A stretch of 5,610 nt of DNA from DALYLB01 sp046154695 (GTDB lineage: Bacteria > Acidobacteriota > Blastocatellia > RBC074): positions 1 through 5,610 of the forward strand of contig JBJXFI010000166.1 of assembly GCA_046154695.1 (NCBI GenBank). Reading direction: 5' to 3'. This document shows, piece after piece, positions 1 through 5,131 of this stretch; the stretch's first letter is position 1, and each line of letters begins with the position of its first letter. The notes under the pieces are model-generated. The model did no database searches and was not told where the DNA came from. It saw only the letters and a list, made by a program, of their open reading frames with translations. A program made the position numbers and the translations under genes.

Positions 1-106
1 CGGGTTGAGGCAAAAGAATTTCAGTACACCCTCTAAACTTAACACCATTGGCCTGAAGGCGGAACTCCGAACGTGCCCCCGTTTCATTCATCACCATTAC
101 CGCGCG

Positions 107-135
107 ACTATAAAAGATGTCGCGGGAAGCTGCAA
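107..135 (-). promoter_or_regulatory. Candidate sigma70-type promoter pointing left
   Basis: On the minus strand TTGCAG (130-135) and TATAGT (107-112) are separated by 17 bases. The -10 matches the consensus at five of six positions, the -35 only at three. It lies after the phasin gene and would drive transcription out of the left edge from about position 100, into the open frames beginning at 97 or 87. With no recognised gene behind it, this stays a weak call. Confidence 0.3.
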
Positions 136-175
136 AAGAAGAAGGGCCGGGAACCGTAAATCAAGGGCCAACAAG

Positions 176-200
176 CCCCTAACCCCCAAGCCCCCAGCCC
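176..200 (-). other. G-quadruplex motif after the phasin stop codon
   Basis: Read on the minus strand, the strand that is transcribed into phasin mRNA, there are four G-runs of 3, 5, 5 and 4 bases separated by short loops CT, CTT and TTA. This satisfies the standard G3+N1-7 rule with margin. The first G-run starts 9 bases after the phasin TAG stop, so the element would lie in the mRNA 3' untranslated region. It is followed by a weak GGGC/GCCC stem without a U-tract. The motif is seen directly; a role in mRNA 3'-end stability or transcription pausing is inference. Confidence 0.6.
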
Positions 201-209
201 TCCTTCAAC

Positions 210-818
210 CTACTTCTTCTCGCCCGCGCGCATAAACGGAAGCTGCGTGGCGAGGTCGAGCCAGCGCTTCTGAATCTCGACGTAGTTGTTGACGGCCTGC
301 TCGGCGAAATCGGCGAGCGCGGCGGCCGGCGAGGACTCATCGAGCTTCAGGCCGTCCTTGAGGGCCTTGATCGCGTTGGCGTTCTGGTGCGCGGCGAAGT
401 CGAGCCACTGCGTGCGCGCGCTGACGAACATCTCGACGCCCTGGCTCGCGTAATCGGCGACCGACCGCGCGACATCGGAGGGCGTCGCGCCCGCGCCCTC
501 GCGCAGCGCCTCGACCATCTGCTTGCTCTGCTGCGAGGCGATCTCGGACCAGCGCTTCTGGGCCTCGACGAAGCCCTCGTATCCCTGCCGCGCCCAATCG
601 CCGAGCGCCGGCGTCGGCGCCGTCCGATAAAAATCCATGCCCTCCTCGATCGACTTGAGCACCAGCGCGTTCTGCTGCTCGGTGATCTCGATCCATTTCT
701 TCTGCGCCTCCACCAGGTGCTCGATCACCTGCTTCGCCCAATCCGTCGTCTGAGCCGTGTCCGCGTGAGTCTCCGCTCCCGCGCCCTCGTTCGTCGTCGA
801 TTTCGCTTTGCTCGTCAT
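210..818 (-). CDS. Phasin-like protein with four 48-residue repeats
   Basis: A 202-residue, mostly helical, hydrophilic protein without signal peptide or membrane segment. Residues 26-60, 74-108, 122-156 and 170-193 are versions of one unit that opens with D(W/Y/F)A.Q, contains the core VEAQKRW, and ends in LKxG in the complete units. The units start exactly 48 residues apart, with 13-residue linkers often containing proline. Phasins are small amphipathic helical proteins that coat PHA granules, and the VEAQK-(R/K)W helices plus the nearby PHA regulator suggest this role; the link is by pattern and context, not by a catalytic motif. The start is set by AAGGAG just upstream of the ATG. It is the second gene of an operon, 15 bases after the dehydrogenase stop. 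An alternative is a PhaE-like or other helical scaffold protein. Confidence 0.8.
   Translation of the reverse strand: MTSKAKSTTNEGAGAETHADTAQTTDWAKQVIEHLVEAQKKWIEITEQQNALVLKSIEEGMDFYRTAPTPALGDWARQGYEGFVEAQKRWSEIASQQSKQMVEALREGAGATPSDVARSVADYASQGVEMFVSARTQWLDFAAHQNANAIKALKDGLKLDESSPAAALADFAEQAVNNYVEIQKRWLDLATQLPFMRAGEKK
240..743 (-). repeat. Four-fold internal repeat, 144-base period
   Basis: The repeat units of the phasin-like protein begin at codons 26, 74, 122 and 170, which is bases 743, 599, 455 and 311 on the minus strand, exactly 144 bases apart. The first three units are complete (35-residue helix plus 13-residue linker); the fourth stops after about 24 residues. Conservation is at protein level and the bases have diverged, so this is an old duplication and not a recent tandem repeat. 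Confidence 0.8.
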
Positions 819-833
819 TGAACTCCTTCCTTT

Positions 834-1700
834 CTATCTCTTCCAGAGATTGCCGCTCTTGTGTTGTGATTGCTCCCCGCCGCCCGGGGCGCCGCGGCGC
901 GCGCCCTCGATGAACGGGACCGTCCATCCCAACGCCAGGTCCATCAGGCCCGGCGCAAACTTGTTGACCAGATCGATCGCCATCGCGTCGAGCGACATGA
1001 CGATCTCGGGCTGCGGAAACCGCGCATCGCGCACGATGATCTTCGCCAGTTGCTCGGCGGGAAACTTCGGAAAATTGGCGCTCATATCAATCGACGTCTG
1101 ATTGGCCGACGTCTCGAAGATCTCCGTCTTCACCGCGCCCGGGAAGATCGTGCTCACGTCGATCCCCTCGCTCATCAGCTCCACCCGCAGCGATTCCGAA
1201 AACCCGGCCAGCGCGAACTTGCTCGCGCAATAGGCCGTCTCGAACGGCATCCCGCGCTTCCCGAAGATCGACGAGACGTTGATGATCACCCCGCCCCCCG
1301 CCTGCTTCTTCATTTGCGGTACCGCCGCCTTGCACGCATAGACCGCGCCCCAGAAATTGATCTCCATCACCCGCTTGAAATCCTCGATCGACTGCTCCGC
1401 GAACTTCGCCGCCAGCCCCACGCCCGCATTGTTCACCAGGGTGTCGATCCGCCCGAACCGCTCGACCGCCGCCGCGATCAGCGCATCCACCTGCGCCGCA
1501 TCCGAAACGTCCGTCCGCACCGCCAGCGCCTCTCCCCCGCCCGACTCGATCAGGGCGGCCAGCTCCCGCAGCCGCTCCTCGCGCCGTCCCGCAATCACGA
1601 CCCGCCCCCCCGCCTTCACGAACTCCAGCGCCGTCTCCCGGCCTATCCCGCTCGTCGCCCCCGTAATCACCACGGTCGTCCCTTGAACCTTTCGAATCAT
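834..1700 (-). CDS. Short-chain dehydrogenase/reductase (SDR)
   Basis: A 288-residue classical SDR, an NAD(P)(H)-dependent oxidoreductase with a Rossmann fold. Visible motifs are the cofactor-binding TGATSGIG at 13-20, D64-V65, NNAG at 90-93, catalytic Asn115, Ser144, Tyr157 and Lys161 (YxxxK), and PG at 187-188. Arg39-Arg40 after the second strand favours NADP(H). It is about 40 residues longer than a minimal SDR; the extra C-terminal part has a hydrophobic stretch (about 236-264) and a basic, Gly-rich tail, and may help in substrate or membrane contact. The substrate cannot be told from sequence. Pairing with a phasin gene and PhaR suggests acyl-CoA or PHA-linked metabolism, but it does not look like the roughly 246-residue acetoacetyl-CoA reductase PhaB. 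The start is supported by AAGGA eight bases before the ATG and the promoter at 1742-1770. It is first gene of the SDR-phasin operon. Confidence 0.93.
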   Translation of the reverse strand: MIRKVQGTTVVITGATSGIGRETALEFVKAGGRVVIAGRREERLRELAALIESGGGEALAVRTDVSDAAQVDALIAAAVERFGRIDTLVNNAGVGLAAKFAEQSIEDFKRVMEINFWGAVYACKAAVPQMKKQAGGGVIINVSSIFGKRGMPFETAYCASKFALAGFSESLRVELMSEGIDVSTIFPGAVKTEIFETSANQTSIDMSANFPKFPAEQLAKIIVRDARFPQPEIVMSLDAMAIDLVNKFAPGLMDLALGWTVPFIEGARRGAPGGGEQSQHKSGNLWKR

Positions 1701-1708
1701 GGCTCGCG

Positions 1709-1713
1709 TCCTT
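1709..1713 (-). promoter_or_regulatory. Ribosome binding site of the SDR gene
   Basis: AAGGA on the minus strand ends eight bases before the ATG at 1700 and fixes that start. A second AAGG lies directly upstream. Confidence 0.6.
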
Positions 1714-1741
1714 TCCTTATTCTTCGGGTGTGAACACGCGC

Positions 1742-1770
1742 AAGATACGCCTCTTCGCCGAGCATGTCAA
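1742..1770 (-). promoter_or_regulatory. Strong sigma70-type promoter for the SDR-phasin operon
   Basis: On the minus strand a perfect TTGACA -35 box (1765-1770) is followed after exactly 17 bases by TATCTT (1742-1747, four of six matches to TATAAT). Transcription would begin near 1735, giving an untranslated leader of about 35 bases that contains the ribosome binding site. This is the best promoter in the window. Confidence 0.75.
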
Positions 1771-1779
1771 GACTGTTTT

Positions 1780-1791
1780 TCGCATTTGCGA
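1780..1791. promoter_or_regulatory. Palindrome upstream of SDR promoter, candidate operator
   Basis: TCGCATTTGCGA is a dyad with 5-base arms and a 2-base centre. It sits 9 bases upstream of the SDR -35 box, about 45-56 bases before the predicted start. PhaR proteins studied elsewhere bind TGC/GCA-rich sites near phasin promoters, and this element contains GCA and TGC in inverted order. That it is a PhaR site is inference. Confidence 0.4.
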
Positions 1792-1942
1792 GATAAACCT
1801 TTTAAACCATTTATTCTCAGTAATTATATACGCTTTTACACTTTCGATAATAGCCATAAGGCCGGATTTACGGGGCAAAGGCCGCTTCGCTTTCGCAATA
1901 TCCATAGAACTTCTTTATTTTAAATAGGATAGATCAAAGAAA

Positions 1943-1970
1943 TGGACAGGGACGCCGCAATTATGATAAT
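1943..1970 (+). promoter_or_regulatory. Candidate promoter of phaR
   Basis: TGGACA (1943-1948) and GATAAT (1965-1970) each match consensus at five of six positions, with a 16-base spacer. Transcription would start near 1977, only about six bases before the phaR ATG at 1983, so the mRNA would be almost leaderless. This agrees with the absence of a normal Shine-Dalgarno sequence (only GGCGGCG precedes the ATG). Confidence 0.45.
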
Positions 1971-1980
1971 TTTGGCGGCG
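1953..1980. promoter_or_regulatory. Inverted repeat over the phaR promoter, candidate operator
   Basis: A perfect 13-base dyad AATTATGATAATT (1959-1971) covers the candidate -10 box. It is flanked by CGCCGC (1953-1958) and its complement GCGGCG (1975-1980), with a 3-base offset on the right. The whole ends two bases before the phaR ATG. It could be the site at which PhaR, which represses its own gene in studied bacteria, blocks the polymerase; if transcribed from further upstream it could fold into a hairpin next to the start codon. Confidence 0.45.
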
Positions 1981-1982
1981 TT

Positions 1983-2441
1983 ATGGCAAAAGATCAGGAG
2001 CGAGTAATTATCAAGCGATACGGGAATCGGCGGTTGTACAACACCGAGACGAAGAGCTATGTGACGTATGCGGATCTGCTCGGGATCATCCGGGCGGGGA
2101 TCGACATACAGGTGATCGATTCGACGACGAAGGCGGACGTGACGAAATCGGTGTTGATCCAGGTGATTCTGGAAGAGGAGAAGAACCAGAAGAACCTGCT
2201 GCCGCTGCCGTTCCTCTTCCAGCTTTTGCGGTCGCGGGAGACGGCCGCGCAGGACTTCTTCACGAACTATCTGTCGAGCAGCTTCGAGGCCTACCTGAAG
2301 ACGAAGGAGGAGTTCGACAAGCGCTTCCGCGGCCTGCTGGAGATGACGGCCAGCGCCCCGCAGGTGTGGGAGCAGTTCATCCCGGGCGCCGACGCGATGA
2401 AGGAGTTCTGGGGGTTGAAGAAGAAGGACGAGGAGAAATAA
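1983..2441 (+). CDS. phaR: PHA synthesis regulator PhaR
   Basis: A 152-residue protein whose first 65 residues are the PHA/PHB accumulation regulator DNA-binding domain; the hallmark IKRYGNRRLYNTETKSYVT spans residues 10-28. The remainder (about 67-152) is helical and charged, with a Leu-Pro-rich LLPLPFLFQLL segment and a Lys/Glu tail, and matches the usual second PhaR region. In studied bacteria PhaR binds DNA near phasin genes and its own gene and is released when it binds nascent PHA granules, so granule proteins are made when polymer appears. Here it is divergent from an SDR-phasin operon, which fits that circuit. The chosen ATG gives the usual N-terminus; it lacks a good ribosome binding site. 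Its stop is 11 bases from the stop of the converging Bax1 gene. Confidence 0.94.
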   Translation: MAKDQERVIIKRYGNRRLYNTETKSYVTYADLLGIIRAGIDIQVIDSTTKADVTKSVLIQVILEEEKNQKNLLPLPFLFQLLRSRETAAQDFFTNYLSSSFEAYLKTKEEFDKRFRGLLEMTASAPQVWEQFIPGADAMKEFWGLKKKDEEK

Positions 2442-2452
2442 CGGCCGGGGAG

Positions 2453-3640
2453 TCACCGTCGCTCGATCGCGGCGAGGAGCGCGCGGGCGTCGAGCGAGGC
2501 CTTATAGGTCAAAACCTCGGCGGGCCAGATCGCGGCCGCGTCCTTGGTTCCGCGCAGTTCCTCCGAGACCGCGAGCAGAAAATCCTTCCGCCCGTCGTGG
2601 GCGAACTCTTCGAGGCGCTCCTTGAGATAGCGGGGCGTCCAGAATCCCAGCAATTCGATGTGAACGCGGCGGCCGTCGGCGTGGGTCGCGACGAGGTCGG
2701 GGGCGAAGGCGCCGCGGCCGAGGTCGATCACCTCCCGGCTCTGTTCGAGCCGCCACTCGCCGGTGATCGAGGGCCATTTGTCGAGCAGTTTGCCGGCGAG
2801 GCGCGGGTCCTCGGCGGTGAAGCGCGCGAGGCTGTCGCGCAGCCGCTGCTGGCCGCTGTCGAGTTCGTAGAAGGCGCGCCTGTCGTATTTGGTCTCGACC
2901 TCGGCGCGCATGCGCCAGGCCGCGCATTCGAGCAGCGCGGGCAGAAAGACCGACATCTGGATGCCGTATTTCTGGGAGCGATGGAAGAGCGAGACCGGGC
3001 CGCTCAACGTCACCTCATAGCCCGCGACGGCGCGCCCGCGAATCGCGTGGATCAGGCCGAAGCGCTTGATCGCGTCGAAGAGCTGCCGGTAGTCGGCCGG
3101 GGGCTGCGGTGGGAGCCAGAGGGTCATCTCGACGCAGCGGTAGAGCAGCGCCTGGGCCTGCGCGAGGTTGTATTGATCGATCAGCTCGCCGGGTTCGAGT
3201 TCGTCGAAGGCCGTCAGCCGCTGGTTTTCGGAGAGGTCGGCGTAAAGGCTCTCTGGAATCGCGGCGGGCTCGACGCCGAGCGAGCCGGCGAGCTCGGCGA
3301 TCAGGGCCTCGCGGGTCTCGGGCGCGACCGGATGGCGCTCGCGGGCGCGCAGGAAGAGCGCCCGGCGCAGTTCGACCGGATCGGTCGCGGCGGAAGTCTC
3401 GAACTTGCAGCGGTCCGCGATCAGCTTGATCAGCCCGCGCATGATCCGGTAGTCGGTGCCGACGCCGATGTATTCGTCGAGCATCTTCTCCATCTCGGCG
3501 CGGCGGCGGCCGAGGTGGCGGCGCACGATGCCGATCAGGTCCTCGGCGGCCTGCGCGTAGTTCGCATCCTCCGGTTCCAGGTAGAGCGGCGTGATGCGAT
3601 CGCCGCGATGCCGGCTCATGGCCAGGTCAGCCGTCAACAT
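2453..3640 (-). CDS. DUF790/Bax1-family nuclease partner of XPB
   Basis: A 395-residue protein of the DUF790 family, known in archaea as Bax1, the nuclease that binds XPB helicase to unwind and cut DNA. Family signatures are the N-terminus MLTADL...GDRITPLYL, YNLAQAQALLYRC (157-169), SGPVSLF...KYG (213-226) and the C-terminal nuclease-like core with E295, P314-D315 and IELLGFWTPRYL (328-339). The core resembles PD-(D/E)xK nucleases, but the residue two after E329 is Leu331, not Lys, as I recall also for family relatives (Val or Leu). An open frame continues upstream, but the ATG at 3640 is chosen because it gives the family N-terminus and has GGAG eight bases before it. The gene overlaps the helicase gene by 14 bases, implying translational coupling and complex formation. 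It probably acts in DNA repair or processing in the cytoplasm. Confidence 0.9.
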   Translation of the reverse strand: MLTADLAMSRHRGDRITPLYLEPEDANYAQAAEDLIGIVRRHLGRRRAEMEKMLDEYIGVGTDYRIMRGLIKLIADRCKFETSAATDPVELRRALFLRARERHPVAPETREALIAELAGSLGVEPAAIPESLYADLSENQRLTAFDELEPGELIDQYNLAQAQALLYRCVEMTLWLPPQPPADYRQLFDAIKRFGLIHAIRGRAVAGYEVTLSGPVSLFHRSQKYGIQMSVFLPALLECAAWRMRAEVETKYDRRAFYELDSGQQRLRDSLARFTAEDPRLAGKLLDKWPSITGEWRLEQSREVIDLGRGAFAPDLVATHADGRRVHIELLGFWTPRYLKERLEEFAHDGRKDFLLAVSEELRGTKDAAAIWPAEVLTYKASLDARALLAAIERR

Positions 3641-5033
3641 CGTCGTCGCTCCAGTCGGAAGATTGAATGTTCTGAAATTGGCGGGTCTCGCTGCGCCGCT
3701 GGCTGATCTGCTCCTCGGTCGTCGCGCCGGTGACGACCTCGTATAGCACCGCCTCCTTGTCCGCCGACTTGCGAAGGATGCGCCCGAGGCGCTGTATGTG
3801 TTCGCGCACCGAGCCCGAGCCCGAGAGCACGATGGCCACGGAAGCCTCGGGGATATTGACGCCCTCATTGAGCACCTTCGAGGTCGCGAGCGCGAGCACC
3901 TCGCCGCGGTTGAACGCTTCGAGCCACGCGCGGCGCTCCTTGATCGGGGTCTCGTGCGTGATTGCCGGGATCAGGAACTTCTCCGAGATGCCATAGACCG
4001 TCTCGTTGTCGGCCGTGAAGATCAACGCCCGCTCGTGCGCGTGCCGCCGCAGCAGATCGGCCAGCACCCGCAGCTTCGCCTCGGTGCCGAGCGCGATGCG
4101 CTTCGATTCGCGGTAGGCGAACATCGCCCGCCGCCCGGCCTCGCTGCGGGCGCTGGCGATGATGAATTGCTGCCAGCCCTGCGGCCCGCTCATCGACAGC
4201 CCCTGGCTCGCGACGAACTGGCGATAGACGCCGCGCGCCGCCTCATAGGCCCTGCGCTCCTCCGGATCGAGCTCCACGCGCACGCGAACGACCGTGTAAT
4301 CGGCGAGATAGTCGCCCGCGAGCTGCTGCGCCTCCAGCCGGTAGACCGTCGGTCCGATCAACGGTTCGAGCAGCTCCTCGCCGCCGTCGGCCCGCTCGGG
4401 CGTCGCGGTCAGCCCCAGCCGGAACGGCGCGATCGCCAGCTCGGCCGCGTACCGGTAAACGCTGCCCGGCAGGTGGTGGCACTCGTCGAAAACGATCAGT
4501 CCGAATCGATTCCCCAATCGCTCCATGAATCGAAAGGCCGAGGCATAGGTCGTGATGGTGATCGCGCCGACCTCGTAATAGCCGCCGCCGATCAGACCCA
4601 CCTCGACGTTGAAGGCCGAGAGCATCAGGTCGTACCACTGGTTCATCAGATCGATCGTCGGAACGATCACCAGCGTCTGCCGCTTCACCTCCTCGATCGC
4701 CATCTGCGCGACGTGGCTCTTCCCCGCCCCGGTCGGCAGCACGACGACGCCGCGCTTCCCCTTGCGGTTCCATTCCCCGATCGCTTCGCGCTGAAAGGGC
4801 CGCGGCTCGATCAGCAGCCTGGGGGCAAACGCGAATTCGAGATAGTTGCGCGCCTGATCCTGATGCGGCGTCTTCCCGCGGACGAGCTCCGTCAGGACCT
4901 GCCGATAGGCGATCGCCGGCGCGCGCCACCGCCGCACGCGCTCGTCCCATTGAAATGGCCGGGGAACCTCCGCCTCCCGATCCGGGCCTTCGAGCAGAAG
5001 CGTCCCCGCGTCAAATGCGAGCACCAGTTCCAT
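3627..5033 (-). CDS. XPB-family superfamily 2 DNA helicase
   Basis: A 468-residue helicase closely resembling archaeal XPB in length and order of parts. An N-terminal damage-recognition-like domain (about 1-75) is followed by motif I LPTGAGKS (99-106, Lys105), Ia VIVPT (122-126), II DECHH (183-187), III TAT (209-211), a thumb-like insert (about 258-315), IV ALIFT (336-340), V TSKVLNEGVNIP (384-395) and VI QRLGRILR (414-421). The acidic tail (WSDDDVDG) is unconserved. The XPB RED motif position reads RAD (213-215 ERAD). XPB is a 3'-5' ATP-dependent helicase; in archaea it works with Bax1, encoded here by the next gene. The ATG at 5033 gives the XPB-like N-terminus; it has no clear ribosome binding site. 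A longer form from TTG at 5078 would add 15 residues and overlap the mini-ORF stop. It follows the DUF433 gene by 98 bases and may be co-transcribed. Confidence 0.93.
   Translation of the reverse strand: MELVLAFDAGTLLLEGPDREAEVPRPFQWDERVRRWRAPAIAYRQVLTELVRGKTPHQDQARNYLEFAFAPRLLIEPRPFQREAIGEWNRKGKRGVVVLPTGAGKSHVAQMAIEEVKRQTLVIVPTIDLMNQWYDLMLSAFNVEVGLIGGGYYEVGAITITTYASAFRFMERLGNRFGLIVFDECHHLPGSVYRYAAELAIAPFRLGLTATPERADGGEELLEPLIGPTVYRLEAQQLAGDYLADYTVVRVRVELDPEERRAYEAARGVYRQFVASQGLSMSGPQGWQQFIIASARSEAGRRAMFAYRESKRIALGTEAKLRVLADLLRRHAHERALIFTADNETVYGISEKFLIPAITHETPIKERRAWLEAFNRGEVLALATSKVLNEGVNIPEASVAIVLSGSGSVREHIQRLGRILRKSADKEAVLYEVVTGATTEEQISQRRSETRQFQNIQSSDWSDDDVDG
3649..3652 (-). promoter_or_regulatory. 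Ribosome binding site of the Bax1 gene
   Basis: GGAG on the minus strand lies inside the end of the helicase gene, eight bases before the ATG at 3640. It decides that start over the longer open frame (to 3868) and over the in-frame ATG at 3619. Confidence 0.65.
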
Positions 5034-5074
5034 TCTGTTAGTAGGAGCGCAAAAAGAAGCGTCTCTTGACCCGC

Positions 5075-5128
5075 TCAATCATCATTCCAATCGCTGAGGA
5101 ACTCGACCTTGTAGAAGGAAAGCTTCAT
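5075..5128 (-). CDS. Possible 17-codon mini-ORF between DUF433 and helicase
   Basis: ATG three bases after the DUF433 stop opens a 17-residue frame, MKLSFYKVEFLSDWNDD, ending in TGA. Its stop overlaps by two bases a TTG that is in frame with the helicase. The usual partner of a DUF433 gene, a PIN-like DUF5615 toxin, would begin just here, but the peptide does not match that family's typical acidic start (MxxLLDEN). It may be a relic of a lost partner, a leader peptide coupling translation to the helicase, or chance. The ribosome binding site is weak (AGG close to the ATG). Confidence 0.2.
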   Translation of the reverse strand: MKLSFYKVEFLSDWNDD

Positions 5129-5131
5129 TGC

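Larger units (their letters stand above)
1..209. other. Region without a supported gene, left edge
   Basis: No gene can be supported here. The stretch is less GC-rich than the neighbouring genes. It contains the G-quadruplex motif and the candidate leftward promoter listed separately. Beyond that promoter two minus-strand frames stay open to the window edge, one from ATG at 97 (or 91) and one from ATG at 87. Neither has a Shine-Dalgarno sequence and neither peptide resembles a family I know, so at most one could be the start of a gene cut off by the edge. No tRNA-like cloverleaf was seen. Confidence 0.5.
1701..1982. promoter_or_regulatory. AT-rich divergent control region between SDR and phaR
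   Basis: This 282-base gap lies between two divergent genes. Its centre is strikingly AT-rich (1801-1860 is only 25% G+C) beside genes of about 65%. It holds the leftward SDR promoter, a candidate rightward phaR promoter and two palindromes, all listed separately. A perfect TATAAT on the minus strand (1823-1828) has only a poor upstream box (TTATCG at 16 bases) and may be a second leftward start. The small open frames inside it overlap the promoters and look fortuitous. Confidence 0.75.

Noticed and set aside
1..97. Leftward gene start at 97 or 87
   Set aside because: Two overlapping frames are open to the edge, neither has a ribosome binding site or recognisable protein, and under 100 bases are visible.
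1289..1302. G-rich stretch inside the SDR gene as a second G-quadruplex
   Set aside because: Only two long G-runs with single-base gaps are present, explained by glycine codons; four separate runs of three are not available.
834..1700. SDR as acetoacetyl-CoA reductase PhaB
   Set aside because: It is about 40 residues longer with an extended C-terminus, and the N-terminal and substrate-loop sequence do not look like PhaB; the PHA context alone is insufficient.
870..1733. 287-codon plus-strand frame opposite the SDR
   Set aside because: Antisense shadow with Arg/His-rich, unfamily-like composition; the SDR on the other strand has all catalytic residues.
1717..1905. 62-codon minus-strand frame in the AT-rich intergenic region
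   Set aside because: It covers the SDR promoter and palindrome, has no ribosome binding site or known family, and is explained by AT-rich composition.
2366..3706. 446-codon plus-strand frame opposite the Bax1 gene
   Set aside because: It has no family resemblance, is the antisense shadow of a recognised gene in high-GC DNA, and overlaps the end of phaR.
3641..3868. 76-codon upstream extension of the Bax1 gene
   Set aside because: It lies wholly inside the helicase gene, is Arg/Ser-rich shadow sequence, and the inner ATG at 3640 has the family N-terminus and a ribosome binding site.
3798..5069. 423-codon plus-strand frame opposite the helicase
   Set aside because: Arg/Leu-rich antisense shadow of a gene with every helicase motif intact.
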